A stretch of 64,000 nt of DNA, taken from positions 9,870,484 through 9,934,483 of the forward strand of contig NC_135567.1 of the NCBI RefSeq assembly GCF_964340395.1, in the 5' to 3' direction. Shown here in pieces: positions 9,621-22,960 of this stretch (position 1 is the first letter of the stretch; every line of letters starts with the position of its first letter). A model generated the notes under the pieces. That model was not told the DNA's origin. It was given only the letters and a program-made list of their open reading frames with translations, and did not search any database. The position numbers were made by a program, and so were the translations under genes. The DNA comes from Glandiceps talaboti. Lineage: Eukaryota; Hemichordata; Enteropneusta; Spengelidae.

Positions 9621-12362
9621 CAGGTAAGGGAGCGATCAGTTTTTACGGCCGGGGGGTGGGCCGGTGACTTTTTGTTCATGTTGTACTTAAAATAGTGACC
9701 TTCCCTGCAATTCATCCACAGAACAATCCACCTGACAAATAACCAATCCCCCTGAAAAATAAAAAAAACAACACAATGACCCCCCATCTGTTGACAAGAA
9801 ACACTCTTTTTGTTCTTGCAAAATACACTCTATTCTCAAAGCATAATGCCGCACACTGCATAGTTAATTTTACATGTTAAATTTTCAGTAATTTGAAGTG
9901 TATCTGGTAAATTGCTAACCAAAATCCATTGTTTCACATGTATAAAGCTCTTTAGATAGGAACCCTATGAGAAGTATGATTGTCTGTTGACGGACCTACT
10001 AAATATTCATGTTTTAGTAACCAAAAGTTCTAGGATATCTCTTAGATTGAGTGAACTATTAATATTGATTAATTCAGCTAATTATCAAGTACAATCTTAT
10101 AAATGGAGATAATATACTTGTAAACCCATGTCAATAACTGTCACACATAATGATGTACTTCCATCATATAATGAATTGTTTACATCATATAAAGATGTGT
10201 TCACATCACATAGTCAATGTATTGTTTTCTTTAGACTTAACACAACTGCGGCTTTCCATACATGTACACGTTTGCACTCCTCAAGGCACTTGTTTGTCCT
10301 GTTCATAATTGGTACTGACTCAAAATCCCACCCCCCATTCATTGACCAGACTGCTAATTTTAACCAAAATATTTTTTGAAAGGTGTTGAATAATGAAATG
10401 TGATAAATGTCATTGGTTTCAAAATAGAAATTGTAAAATGTCATTAAAATGTTTTCTGTACTGCAGCAGTTTCTAAACTAGATTACTAATTCAATTCACT
10501 TGCTATTGGCTATATTGTCCAGTATATTGCTGGCAACATGATAGCCTTGAAAATAAATACATTCTAATAACAAGGAAATGTAATATTATGATCTGCTGAC
10601 AAGATTGTACTTGCAGTATACAGTCACTCAATGTGGATACTAGATATTCCAGGGGAGATGTAAAATCTAATTTTCCTCATAACTTTGAACCGTGTCAGTA
10701 CTATAGAAGTCCTGGCTTCTAGATCATCATCAAACAAATATGTGTTTATAACTTTGTTTATCAGCCATTCACATATTAAATATATATTCTCCGAGAATCC
10801 GATTAATATTGTGTTCACCTTGGAATATATTTCTTTCTTTGTAGTTTATGGTGTAAAACAATAGCAAGAGAAAGGGGGGGGGGGCTTCACATGTAGCCTG
10901 GTAACATGTATTAAACTTTGTGATGGTCACAGGTATCAGAGAAGAAGTGAAACACAAACACTGAAAAGTAATTTTTGATAAGACATGTAGTTCGTACTAT
11001 AGCTATGCAAAGTAACAGTTCAATAGTTTGCACATGTATGATAAATCAACACAATAGGGGTGAGATCAGTAGGTAAAAAAAAACATTCTTTTAGTAAGGC
11101 CTCAGAATCCCTTCCCCATCCCCTTCTAACTAAATTGGTAAAATTGTTGTACACAGCACTATCAATTTCAAATCAGTATGTAGTATTATGTAGTGCTATG
11201 AATACAAAGCCAGTATGTAGTGAGGAAAAATAGCTCTTTTATTGGCACAATAAATGTATTTTAGTGCCATTCATAACATTTTTTCCCCCATTTTTCAATC
11301 TGACAATTTTTAGAATTGTTTGTATTGGGGTACAAAACAGATTTCAATAAAAGACCTCCTCTCACCCCCACTCAACACTAAAAGAATTTAGTTTTTACCC
11401 TACATTGAACTATTGATCTCAACCATAAATCAATTTGGGACTTCTAATGGAGATGATTGTAGTTATCATACATTAGATGTACAAAAATATATAGGAACTA
11501 GACTAACTATATACATGGACATTGAATAACCAACATCTAGACACAGGCTGGGTCAGGCACTTTCAGTCACAGTGTTTGCCACATATTATTTCAAAGTGTC
11601 CTAAATTGGTTATGTTTGTGCACAATTCCACATGTTCGGGTCAATGAAGGAACATATTTTAGAGCCAGTAAATCTTAAGGTATTTCATTTCTTATGTGTT
11701 ACATGTACAGCTACACTAGCAAGTTTTTCTACCACAAGATGACACAATGCAACTCATGGCATGCAATAGCGAGAAGTCATTTCTAACAAATACTGTTGCT
11801 TAAAGGTGGCCATGGTGCAGTGTTGTGATGCCATACCATATGTATTGGATGTATCAAGAGACAGAGTTTTTGTTATATTTGAATGTATATTTATAGCTAT
11901 TTGTTTATGGTTTATTTTATGTACATACATTTTTTGTTTAATAGCTTGCACAGCACCCGCAAGCAACAGCATAGCGGCTCAATGACTAGTATGCATGCAT
12001 GTCCTATATACTATGCGATGTTTTTTGATGGTTTTACCCAAGGATCCATCGTGGTACAATGACTACACATTTGCGTTCTATGTACAAAGTGCAATCTCCA
12101 TGCCGAGACCGCTATCTATGATATCATTGTGAGGCAGCCGCTCACAATTGAATCTACCCAGCTGTGCGAGTTTAGGGGCTTTGGCCGAGTTATGCTATTA
12201 AATGTATGAACATTTAAGTAGAGCGTGGCTCATGATTTTGTTTAGTTGAAAACAAGGTGACTTCGTAAAAATGATGACCCCCCTTCTTTGAGTCCCGAAT
12301 GAAGGTGACCTCCCCTCTCTGATTTGCCGCCCCCCCGGTCATAAAAAATGATCGCTCCCTAA
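9621..12362. other. Mostly unique non-coding sequence
   Basis: No exon could be supported. A few short open frames (minus strand 10,214-10,444; minus strand 11,754-11,972) resemble nothing recognisable. Three consecutive tcatat-nnn-gatgt motifs lie at 10,150-10,210, and a G-run at about 10,874-10,883. Confidence 0.4.
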
Positions 12363-13150
12363 TAGCATCTCATTCATGGCAATGGTAATTTAAAAAACTA
12401 CTAGAATATAATGATATGCAAGTCAAAATGTTGACGTCATTATATATTTACAACGATGAGGTTGGGTAAGTGACATAGAGGAACCCTCACACCAGGATTT
12501 CAATATGACGACTTTTGACCTCGTACCAAAACGTGTACGGTACACTGATACAATTGTCTTTAGAAACACCCTTAGGGGCGAGATCAGTAGTTCAGTGTAG
12601 TAAAAAAAACTAAATTCAAGAGGACGACATTGCCGAAATAGTAAATATTCAAATGTTGGTCCATAACACTTGCATGAAGTATCTCATTGGCTAACTTCAT
12701 TTAAGGAAACGCATTGGTGATTTTCCGTAGGCTGTAGGACGAAGGAAATATCTGGCTAAAAAATCTAAAACCGTGATTGACCGTTCATCTAGTGTCCTAT
12801 ACAGCCGATAATCAGCCTTTGAATCAATATAAATGAAGGGGTTTTATTTTTATTTATTAATCTTATTTGTACTGGGTATTTCTTTACGTATATAAACACT
12901 TGTTTCCCTAGTAGTCCAGTGAAGTCCATCTCTCATGGGATCAATGTTAAATGCAAAGTATGATGCAAACAAGCATTTGGTACCAAGGGTCTCTTTTCGA
13001 TGCTACAAATAGAACTATCCCTTTCTAGGTGTAAGTAAATCGAGGTGTTTCTTCCTGGTATTTTTGTGTTTGGGCGGCACTTGTAAATTTAATAAAAGTG
13101 GGCAAAATGCAAGCCGTCAGTGGGGTAAATGTATTCCTAATTCCCAACTC
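12363..13150. repeat. Composite satellite family, left block, copy 1
   Basis: Begins at about agcatctcattcatgg and includes tgacgtcattatatattta, gtccataacacttgcatga, cttacgtatataaacac, ccagtgaagtccatctctc and a Zn-finger-free A/T-rich stretch up to aattcccaactctcgcag. Other copies of this block lie at 17,685-18,455, 20,021-20,400 (cut short), 25,251-26,030, 27,363-27,718 (cut short) and 31,476-32,245. Confidence 0.75.
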
Positions 13151-13660
13151 TCGCAGTTGTGCAAGTCGCAGGTCGCAGTTGTGCAAGTCGCTGGTCACAG
13201 TTGTGCAAGTCGCAGGTCGCAGATCGCAGTTGTGCAAGTCTCAGGTTGCAGTTATGCAAGTCAAAGTTTGCAGTTGTCTAAGTTTTAGGTCGCAGTTGTT
13301 CAAGTCGCATGTCGCAGTTGTGCAAGTCTCAGGTGTTAGTTGTGCAAGTCGCAGGTCGCAGGTCGCAGTTGTGCAAGTCGCAGGTCGCAGGTCGCAGTTG
13401 TGCAAGTCTCAGGTCGCAGGTCGCAGTTGTGCAAGTCGCAGGGCGCAGGTCACAGTTGTGCAAGTCGCAGGTCGCAGTTGTGCAAGTCGCAGGTCGCAGT
13501 TGTGCAAATCGCAGGTCGCAGTAGTGTAAATCGCAGGTCGCAGTTGTGCAATTCGCTGGTGGCAGTTGTGCAAGTCGCAGGTCGCAGTTGTGCAAGTCGC
13601 AGTTCGCAGGTGGCAGTTGTGCAAGTCGAAGGTCGCAGTTGTGCAGGTCACAGGTCGCAT
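13151..13660. repeat. 22-bp CpG-rich minisatellite, locus 1
   Basis: Imperfect tandem copies of TTGTGCAAGTCGCAGGTCGC plus two bases, with an optional extra 7-bp GCAGGTC sub-unit. Each copy has two or three CpG in otherwise AT-rich DNA. The unit has no stop codon in most frames, which explains the long Cys/Ser/Arg/Gln ORFs on both strands. Confidence 0.92.
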
Positions 13661-14662
13661 TTCGTAATCGGATTTCCATAATAAACACAGTTGCATTCGA
13701 TATTTTGTCTAAATTAAAAATCCAATGTGCCATCATGCTGAATTGCGATGCAGATATCAAATGTACACGTCAAAATATTGGCGCTGTTGTGTCTACATCA
13801 TGTTGGAGTCTGTTATAATGGTTTATTTAATATCACCAGACGAGAAATTGCGATTTTCCTAGCTATGAATTAGTGGATGCAAGTTTAACACAAACCTGAT
13901 CAGTTTATTTTGGGACATTTGTAGCTTTGATTATGTGCGACGGGTCAAGCTTCTGTACCAAAAGGAACATGCGTAGTCATAGTGACATTGAATAAGGGTT
14001 GAAGACAACAATTTCCTGGTGTCAAAATAAAAAAAATAAGATTTGTGATATAGGAATTTTAGCTGCAATTGAAAATTGAAGTGCGCCATCAGCGATGAGG
14101 CTTGGCAAACAAGACTAGGGGATTCCCCATACCAGTATGCAAATTATTCAATGGGATGACAATATAAGTATATGATCTCATATCACGACACCATTCTCCA
14201 CCTCAGGACAGTTGTAGTCGAAACTCCACGTCCACCTGGAAGGAAAAGCCACTAACGTCTCCAAGAGTCAACGATTTGAGAGGGTGTGTAAAAGGACAAG
14301 TAATGCGAAGGCTAACAATAATAAATCGTATTTCGATATTGTACAACTTCGACAACTTTGAAATTGCGCATCTTGATTATTGCATATGATATGCCACATT
14401 GTTAACATCGAATTTCGAAAGACAAATATGAATATGGTCCGAGAAGTCTTACGATAGTGAAAAGAGTTTACTAGCACTAAAATATGCACCGACCTAGTTC
14501 TGCTTGTATACAGAATAAGTCCAAACCATGCGCACCGTCTGCAGGACTAGCATAGCAACAACTACAGTGGTATGTGTGTTACTTATTAATTTTGCCCTCC
14601 TACGCTTGTATATGCACGGGTTCGATGGTGGGCACGGTTTGCCTTTTCCTAATTCCCAACTC

Positions 14663-15178
14663 TCGCAGTTGTGCAAGTCGCAGGTCGCAGTTGTGCAAGT
14701 CGCTGGTCACAGTTGTGCAAGTCGCAGGTCGCAGATCGCAGTTGTGCAAGTCTCAGGTTGCAGTTATGCAAGTCACAGTTTGCAGTTGTCTAAGTTTTAG
14801 GTCGCAGTTGTTCAAGTCGCATGTCGCAGTTGTGCAAGTCTCAGGTGTTAGTTGTGCAAGTCGCAGGTCGCAGGTCGCAGTTGTGCAAGTCGCAGGTCGC
14901 AGGTCGCAGTTGTGCAAGTCTCAGGTCGCAGGTCGCAGTTGTGCAAGTCTCAGGTCGCAGGTCGCAGTTGTGCAAGTCGCAGGGCGCAGGTCACAGTTGT
15001 GCAAGTCGCAGGTCGCAGTTGTGCAAATCGCAGGTCGCAGTAGTGTAAATCGCAGGTCGCAGTTGTGCAATTCGCTGGTGGCAGTTGTGCAAGTCGCAGG
15101 TCGCAGTTGTGCAAGTCGCAGTTCGCAGGTGGCAGTTGTGCAAGTCGAAGGTCGCAGTTGTGCAGGTCACAGGTCGCA
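14663..15178. repeat. 22-bp CpG-rich minisatellite, locus 2
   Basis: Almost the same array as locus 1, including its private variants (gttatgcaagtcaca, tctaagttttagg). It differs by gain and loss of a few units in the middle. Confidence 0.92.
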
Positions 15179-16181
15179 TTTCGTAATCGGATTTCCATAA
15201 TAAACACAGTTGCATTCGATATTTTGTCTAAATTAAAAATCCAATGTGCCATCATGCTGAATTGCGATGCAGATATCAAATGTACACGTCAAAATATTGG
15301 CGCTGGTGTGTCTACATCATGTTGGAGTCTGTTATAATGGTTTATTTAATATCACCAGACGAGAAATTGCGATTTTCCTAGCTATGAATTAGTGGATGCA
15401 AGTTTAACACAAACCTGATCAGTTTATTTTGGGACATTTGTAGCTTTGATTATGTGCGACGGGTCAAGCTTCTGTACCAAAAGGAACATGCGTAGTCATA
15501 GTGACATTGAATAAGGGTTGAAGACAACAATTTCCTGGTGTCAAAATAAAAAAAATAAGATTTGTGATACAGGAATTTTAGCTGCAATTGAAAATTGAAG
15601 TGCGCCATCAGCGATGAGGCTTGGCAAACAAGACTAGGGGATTCCCCATACCAGTATGCAAATTATTCAATAGGATGACAATATAAGTATATGATCTCAT
15701 ATCACGACACCATTTTACACCGTAGGACAGTTGTAGTCGAAACTCCACGTCCACCTGGAAGGAAAAGCCACTAACGTCTCCAAGAGTCAACGATTTGAGA
15801 GGGTGTGTAAAAGGACAAGTAATGCGAAGGCTAACAATAATAAATCGTATTTCGATATTGTACAACTTCGACAACTTTGAAATTGCGCATCTTGATTATT
15901 GCATATGATATGCCACATTGTTAACATCGAATTTCGAAAGACAAATATGAATATGGTCCGAGAAGTCTTACGATAGTGAAAAGAGTTTACTAGCACTAAA
16001 ATATGCACCGACCTAGTTCTGCTTGTATACAGAATAAGTCCAAACCATGCGCACCGTCTGCAGGACTAGCATAGCAACAACTACAGTGGTATGTGTGTTA
16101 CTTATTAATTTTGCCCTCCTACGCTTGTATATGCACGGGTTCGATGGTGGGCACGGTTTGCCTTTTCCTAATTCCCAACTC

Positions 16182-16690
16182 TCGCAGTTGTGCAAGTCGC
16201 AGGTCGCAGTTGTGCAAGTCGCTGGTCACAGTTGTGCAAGTCGCAGGTCGCAGATCGCAGTTGTGCAAGTCTCAGGTTGCAGTTATGCAAGTCACAGTTT
16301 GCAGTTGTCTAAGTTTTAGGTCGCAGTTGTTCAAGTCGCATGTCGCAGTTGTGCAAGTCTCAGGTGTTAGTTGTGCAAGTCGCAGGTCGCAGGTCGCAGT
16401 TGTGCAAGTCGCAGGTCGCAGGTCGCAGTTGTGCAAGTCTCAGGTCGCAGGTCGCAGTTGTGCAAGTCGCAGGGCGCAGGTCACAGTTGTGCAAGTCGCA
16501 GGTCGCAGTTGTGCAAGTCGCAGGTCGCAGTTGTGCAAATCGCAGGTCGCAGTAGTGTAAATCGCAGGTCGCAGTTGTGCAATTCGCTGGTGGCAGTTGT
16601 GCAAGTCGCAGGTCGCAGTTGTGCAAGTCGCAGTTCGCAGGTGGCAGTTGTGCAAGTCGAAGGTCGCAGTTGTGCAGGTCACAGGTCGCA
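16182..16690. repeat. 22-bp CpG-rich minisatellite, locus 3
   Basis: Third copy in the triplication. Variant order matches locus 1 more closely than locus 2 in the central part. Confidence 0.92.
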
Positions 16691-17684
16691 TTTCGTAATC
16701 GGATTTCCATAATAAACACAGTTGCATTCGATATTTTGTCTAAATTAAAAATCCAATGTGCCATCATGCTGAATTGCGATGCAGATATCAAATGTACACG
16801 TCAAAATATTGGCGCTGGTGTGTCTACATCATGTTGGAGTCTGTTATAATGGTTTATTTAATATCACCAGACGAGAAATTGCGATTTTCCTAGCTATGAA
16901 TTAGTGGATGCAAGTTTAACACAAACCTGATCAGTTTATTTTGGGACATTTGTAGCTTTGATTATGTGCGACGGGTCAAGCTTCTGTACCAAAAGGAACA
17001 TGCGTAGTCATAGTGACATTAGATAAGGGTTGAAGACAACAATTTCCTGGTGTCAAAATAAAAAAAATAAGATTTGTGATACAGGAATTTTAGCTGCAAT
17101 TGAAAATTGAAGTGCGCCATCAGCGATGAGGCTTGGCAAACAAGACTAGGGGATTCCCCATACCAGTATGCAAATTATTCAATAGGATGACAATATAAGT
17201 ATATGATCTCATATCACGACACCATTTTACACCGTAGGACAGTTGTAGTCGAAACTCCACGTCCACCTGGAAGGAAAAGCCACTAACGTCTCCAAGAGTC
17301 AACGATTTGAGAGGGTGTGTAAAGGGACAAGTAATGCGAAGGCTAACAATAATAAATCGTATTTCGATATTGTACAACTTCGACAACTTTGAAATTGCGC
17401 ATCTTGATTATTGCATATGATATGCCACATTGTTAACATCGAATTTCGAAAGACAAATATGAATATGGTCCGAGAAGTCTTACGATAGTGAAAAGAGTTT
17501 ACTAGCACTAAAATATGCACCGACCTAGTTCTGCTTGTATACAGAATAAGTCCAAACCATGCGCACCGTCTGCAGGACTAGCATAGCAACAACTACAGTG
17601 GTATGTGTGTTACTTATTAATTTTGCCCTCCTACGCTTGTATATGCACGGGTTCGATGGTGGGCACGGTTTGCCTTGTTGACAG

Positions 17685-20020
17685 GTTATGGCATCTCATT
17701 CATGGTAATTTAAAATTAACTAGAATATAATGATATGCAAGTCAAAATTCTGACGTCATTATATATTTATAGTGGTGAGGCAATATAAGCAAAATAAGGG
17801 GAACCCTTACACCAGTATGCAAAGTATTTCAATATGATGACATTTGACCTCGTACCAGAACGGGTACTGTACACTGATACAATTGTATTTAGAAACACCC
17901 CTAGGGATGAGATCAATAGTTCAGTATAGTAAAAAACTAAATTCAAGAGGATGACATTGCCGAAATAGTAAATATTCAAATGTTGGTCCATAACACTTGC
18001 ATGAAGTATCTCATTGGATCACTTCATTTAAGAAAACACACTGGTGATTTTTCGTAGGCTGTGGAATGAAGGAAATATCTAGCTAAAACTCTAAAACAGT
18101 TATTAGTGTGCTATACAGCCGATGGTTATCCTTTAAACCAACGTGAATTAAAGGGTTTATTAGTAACCTTATTTATACTGGGTAGGTCTTTACGTATATA
18201 AACACTTGTCTCCCTAGTAGTCCAGTGAGGGCCATCCCTCATGGGATCAATATTAATTCAAAATATGATGCAAGCAGGCATCTGGTACCAAAGGTCTCTT
18301 TTCGATGCTACAAACAGAACTATCCCTTTCGAGGTGTAAGTAAATCGAGGTGTTTCTTCCTGGTATTTTTGTGTTTGGGCGGCGCTTGTAAATTTAATAA
18401 AAGTGGGCAAAATGCAAGCCGTCAGTGGGGAAAATATATTCCTAATTCCCAACTCTCGCAGTTGTGCAAGTCGCAGGTCGCAGTTTTGTAAGTCGCAGGT
18501 CGCAGTTGTGAAAGTCGCAGATCGGAGGTCACAGTTGTGCAAGTCGCAGGTCGCAGGTCGCAGTTGTGCAAGTCGCAGGTTGCAGTTATGCAAGTCACAG
18601 GTTGCAGTTGTGTAAGTCGTAGGTCGCAGTTGTTCAAGTCGCATGTCGCAGTTGTGCAAGTCGCAGGTTGCAGTTATGCAAGTCACAGGTTGCAGTTGTG
18701 TAAGTCGTAGGTCGCAGTTGTTCAAGTCGCATGTCGCAGTTGTGCAAGTCTGAGGTCGTAGTTGTGCAAGTCGCAGGTCGCAGGTCGCAGTTGTGCAAGT
18801 CTCAGGTCGCAGTTGTGCAAGTCGCAGGTCGCAGGTCGCAGTTGTGCAAGTCGAAGGTCGCAGTTGTGCAAATCGCAGGTCGCAGTAGTGTAAATCGCAG
18901 GACGCAGTTGTGCAAGTCGCTGGTCGCAATTGTGCAAGTCGCAGGTCGCAGTTGTGCATGTCGCAGTTCGCAGGTGGTAGTTGTGCAAGTCGCAGGTCGC
19001 AGTTGTGCATGTCACAGGTCGCATGTCGGAATCGGATTTCCATTATAAACACAGTTGCATTCGATATTTTGTGTAAATTAAAAATCCAATGTGCCATCAT
19101 GCTGAATTGCGATGCAGATATCAAATGTACACGTCAAAATAATGGCGCTGGTGTGTCTACATCATGTTGGAGTCTGTTTTAATGGTTTATTTAATATCAC
19201 CAGACGAGAAATTGCGATTGTCCTAGCTATGAATTAGTGGATGCAAGTTTAACACAAACCTGATCAGTTTATTTTGGGACATTTGTAGCTTTGATTTTAT
19301 GCGACGGGTCAAGCTTCTGTACCAATAGGAACATGCGTAGTCATAGTGACATTGAATAAGGGTTGAAGACAACAATTTCCCGGTGTCAAAATCCAAAAAT
19401 TAAGATTTGTGATATAGGAATTTTAGCTGCAATTGAAAATTGAAGTGCGCCATCAGCGATGAGGCTTGGCAAACAAGACTAGGGGATTCCCCATACCAGT
19501 ATGCAAATTATTCAATGGGATGACAATATAAGTATATGATCTCATATCATGACACCATTTTACACCGTAGGACAGTTGTAGTCGAAACTCCACGTCCACC
19601 TGGCAGGAAAAGCCAATAACGTCTCCAAGAGTCGACGATTTGAGAGGGTGTGTAAAAGGACAAGTAATGCAAAGGCAAACAATAATAAATCGTATTTCGA
19701 TATTGTACAACTTCGACAACTTTGAAATTGCGCATCTTGATTATTGCATATAATGTGTCATATTCTTAACATCGAATTGCGAAAGACAAATATGAATGTG
19801 GTCTAAGAAGTCTTGGCATAGTGAAAAGAGTTTACTAGCACCAAAATATGCACCAACTTAGTCGTGCTTGTATCTGGAATAAGTCCAAACCGTGCGCACC
19901 GTCTGCAGGACTAGCATAGCAACAACTACAGTTGTATGTGTGTTACTTATTAATTTTGCACTCCTACGCTTGTATATACACGGGTTCGATGGTGTGCACG
20001 GTTTGCCTTTTTGACAGGTT
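17685..20020. repeat. Composite satellite unit, copy B (about 2.3 kb)
   Basis: A full unit: left block 17,685-18,455, minisatellite 18,456-19,028, minus-strand LINE RT fragment about 19,225-19,445, then the ggggattcccca block and the gcaggactagcatag block. The next left block follows directly at 20,021 but is cut off at about 20,400. Confidence 0.8.
18456..19028. repeat. 22-bp CpG-rich minisatellite, locus 4
   Basis: Longest locus. A block of about 100 bp (gttgcagttatgcaagtca through gttcaagtcgcatgtcg) is itself duplicated at about 18,578-18,735, showing array growth in larger steps as well as single units. A minus-strand frame stays open from 19,124 to 18,258, but this follows from unit composition. 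Confidence 0.9.
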
Positions 20021-20400
20021 ATGGCATCTCATTCGTGGTAATTTAAAAATAACTAGAATATAATGATATGCAAGTCAAAATTCTGACGTCATTATCTATT
20101 TATAGTGGTGAGGCAGGGTAAGCGAGATAAGGGGAACCCTCACACCAGTATGCAAAGTATTTCAATATGATGACATTTGACCTCGTACCAGAACGTGTAC
20201 TGTACACTGATACAATTGTATCCAGAAACACCCCTAGGGATGAGATCAGTAGTTCAGTGTAGTAAAAAAAAACTAAATTCAAGAGGATGACACTGCCGAA
20301 ATAGTAAATATTCAAATGTTGGTCCATAACACTTGCATGAAGTATCTCATTGGCTCACTTCATTTAAGGAAACGCACTGGCGATTTTCTGTAGGCTTGGT
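20021..20400. repeat. Composite satellite, truncated left block
   Basis: Copy of 17,685-18,060 that stops at about ttttctgtaggctt, where a different repeat (20,401 onward) begins. Confidence 0.65.
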
Positions 20401-20880
20401 AACAGGATTTTGTAATAAAGCAACTCCAAATTGGCTTTTTGTTGTATTTTTCTTGAATGACTATATACTTTACTAGTTTGTGAGTGATTTTCAGCTATTT
20501 AACAACTATGCCTGATGTTAGTCATAAACGTTTTCAAGAGCGTTTTAATAAAAAATTTGGAAAAAAATACGAACTTGACTTTTGACCACGATGTTGACCT
20601 TTAATCGGAAAGGTCATATGATCAATGAATTGCTCGTCTACCCAAACATATATATACATACTTTGATTTTGATTTTAGCAGTTCTAGCTGGAGCCAGAGA
20701 TCATAACGTTTTCTTATTAATGATTAGCACCGTTCAAAGTAAAGTTACCGTTACCATGGCAGCTGCCTCCTGTGAGTTTGCGCAAGAGAATTAAAAGAGG
20801 CAACATCATTTTTCTGATTGCCTAGATATTATTCTAACCAAATATGATATCAAAAATTGTACTTCAAACTATGTAAGGTA
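20401..20880. repeat. Dispersed repeat, partner of 23,581-24,245
   Basis: Shares ggtaacaggattttgtaa, aaagcaactccaaa, tgaatgactatata, ggagccagagatca, accgttcaaagtaaag and atggcagctgcctcctgtg with 23,581-24,245. Confidence 0.65.
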
Positions 20881-20934
20881 ACTCTCGTTTTAAGCCAAAT
20901 CTTTGACCTCGGTGTAATGACTATGAAAAAATAC

Positions 20935-21110
20935 AATTGCGTTCAACATTCTGTCTATATTAAATGATCCAATGTACCATCATGCTGAATTGCGATGCAG
21001 ATATCAAATGGACTCGTCAAAATATTGGCTCTGGTGTGTCTACATCATGTTGGAGTCTGTTTTAATGGTTTATTTCATATCAACAGACGAGAAATTGCAA
21101 TTTTCCTACC
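20935..21110. repeat. Right-block fragment of the composite family
   Basis: A diverged copy of the segment that follows each 22-bp minisatellite (catcatgctgaattgcgat, tctacatcatgttggagtc, cagacgagaaattgc), here without the minisatellite. Confidence 0.65.
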
Positions 21111-21372
21111 TTAGTATAGAGAATGCCATTTTCAACTAGTTTCTGCGTGGTTGTATAAAATCGAGCCGACGCAGACCGGTAACTTGAAACAATAATTTCA
21201 GATAACACTGCGCTGTAATATTGAATGATTGTAACAGTGTTTTTCACAAAGTGACAATCAATCAAGATCGTCAGACACCAGGACCAGACACAACATTTTC
21301 AATACCAGAAACAGTTGGTGCTATCCCAATCAACAAACACAAGGTCTGAGACGTTATTCAAAACAATGTCTC

Positions 21373-21664
21373 CACCAAATAAACCATGTATGTGAGTGTT
21401 ACATTGTAACATTCTGTCTGTACCAAATAAACCATGTCTGTGAGTGTTACATTGTAACATTCTATCTGTACCAAATAAACCATGTCTGTGAGTGTTACAT
21501 TGTAACATTCTGTCTGTACCAAATAAACCATGTCTGTGAGTGATACATTGTAACATTCTGTATGTACCAAATAAACCATGTCTGCCAGTGTTACATTGTA
21601 ACATTCTGTCTGTACCAAATAAACCATGTCTGTGAGTGTTACATTGTAACATTCTGTCTGTACC
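21373..21664. repeat. 48-bp minisatellite, about 6 copies
   Basis: Tandem copies containing accaaataaaccatgtctg, then tgagtgttacattgtaac and attctgtctgt. Each has the short palindrome GTTAC-att-GTAAC. Because 48 is a multiple of three, minus-strand frames stay open and give false repeat proteins of 16-residue units. Confidence 0.92.
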
Positions 21665-22099
21665 CATGACTATGTATCGTGTATGCTAATTATTTACATG
21701 TTTACAACTTATTCAGTTGAATTTACCCTGTGTTGGATTTGAGAGCCAATGGCTATTTGTAAAAGAGAGCAAGTATATATCATGATATATATAATACTCC
21801 ACATTCATAATATTCGTATTGCAATAGGTATAACAACAATATAATGTGATCCGAATTAAATGATCAAATGTACCATCATGTAGAACAGGGATGCAGACGT
21901 CAAAATATTGGCACTGATGTGTCTGCAGCTAGTTGCAGTCTGTTTTAATAGATTATTTAATTTAATAAACAAAATATTGTAAGAAATGGCGATTTTGCTA
22001 GCGTAGTGTTCAGAATGCAGTTCCTGATTGATTTCTGCGTGGTTGTATAAAAACAGAGCCACTGACAGATAACTTGAAACAATATAACGTTATGCTGTG

Positions 22100-22960
22100 A
22101 TATTCCATTAGTGTCGACAGAGGCTAGCTGGGTAAGCAAGTCGAGGGGATTCCCCACACCAGTATGCAAATTATTAAACAGGCTGACAGTATAGGTGTGA
22201 CCTCATACCAGGACACCATTCGCTACCTTTGGAAACTTGTAGTCAATACTCCACATCCACCTGGCAGAAAAAAAACACTAACGTTTCCAAGAGTCAACGA
22301 TTTGAGAGGGTGTGTAGAAGGACAAGTAATGCAAAGGCTAACAGTAAGAAATTATTCCAAAATCTATTTCGGTGTTGCACAACTTTTCAACAACTTTAAA
22401 ATTGCGCACCTTGATTGTTGCATATGATAAGCTTCACTGTTGTCAACATATATAACATCGAATTGCGCATGACAATTATGAGTGTGGTCTGTGAAGTCTT
22501 AGGATAATGAAAACCGGTTGGGCTCAGTTGAGTTACCAACTTTACTAGCGCCAAAATTTGCACGCTCTAAGTCCTCTCCATACGGATTAAGTCATGCCTT
22601 CCTGCTCTGAAACGTGTGTACCGTATGCAAGCAGGACTAGCATTTCACCAACTACACTGTTAAGTGTGTTACTTATTAATTTTGCACTCCTACACTTGTG
22701 TGTGCGTTGGTTCGATGGTGTGCACTGTTTGGCTTATTGACAGGAAATGGCAACTCATCCTTGACAATGGTAATTAAAATAATTACTAGAATGTAATGAT
22801 ATTCAAGTCAAAATTTTGACCTCGTTATATATTTATAGCGGTGAGGCTGGGTAAGGAAAATAATGGGAATATGCAAATTATTCAATATGATGAAGTTTGA
22901 CCTCGTACCAGGACGTTTGATGTACAATCAGATATAATTGTCACTACAAACACCTATAGG
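22100..22960. repeat. Dispersed repeat blocks, another copy pair
   Basis: 22,100-22,540 matches the ggggattcccca block. 22,600-22,960 matches the right block (gcaggactagcat, acttattaattttgcactc, ttgacaggaaatggc, cctcgtaccaggacg). Order and orientation are as in the composite units, but there is no minisatellite or LINE part. Confidence 0.65.

Larger units (their letters stand above)
13151..17684. repeat. Tandem triplication of a 1.5-kb core unit
   Basis: Three near-identical units with starts offset by 1,519 and about 1,512 bp. Each has a 22-bp minisatellite of about 500 bp, a right block, a minus-strand LINE RT fragment (about 13,861-14,090; 15,380-15,600; 16,892-17,110), the ggggattcccca block and the gcaggactagcatag block. 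Units 2 and 3 begin at junctions (about 14,640-14,660 and 16,158-16,180) where gcacggtttgcc is fused to ttcctaattcccaac. The third unit instead runs on into the normal right flank (gttgacaggttatgg). This is what an unequal-exchange triplication looks like. Confidence 0.85.

Noticed and set aside
13151-16690. CRISPR-like direct repeats
   Set aside because: Units are contiguous, with no unique spacers, in a eukaryotic genome with introns.
13098-19124. Long Cys/Ser/Arg/Gln- and Cys/Asp/Leu/Ala-rich ORFs of up to 288 codons over the 22-bp minisatellites
   Set aside because: The unit lacks stop codons in most frames, so all frames and both strands stay open. Unit length is not a multiple of three, and there are no splice or start features.
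21299-21667. 16-residue repeat proteins on the minus strand
   Set aside because: A 48-bp minisatellite keeps frames open. The homologous element at 1.6 kb has no such frame.
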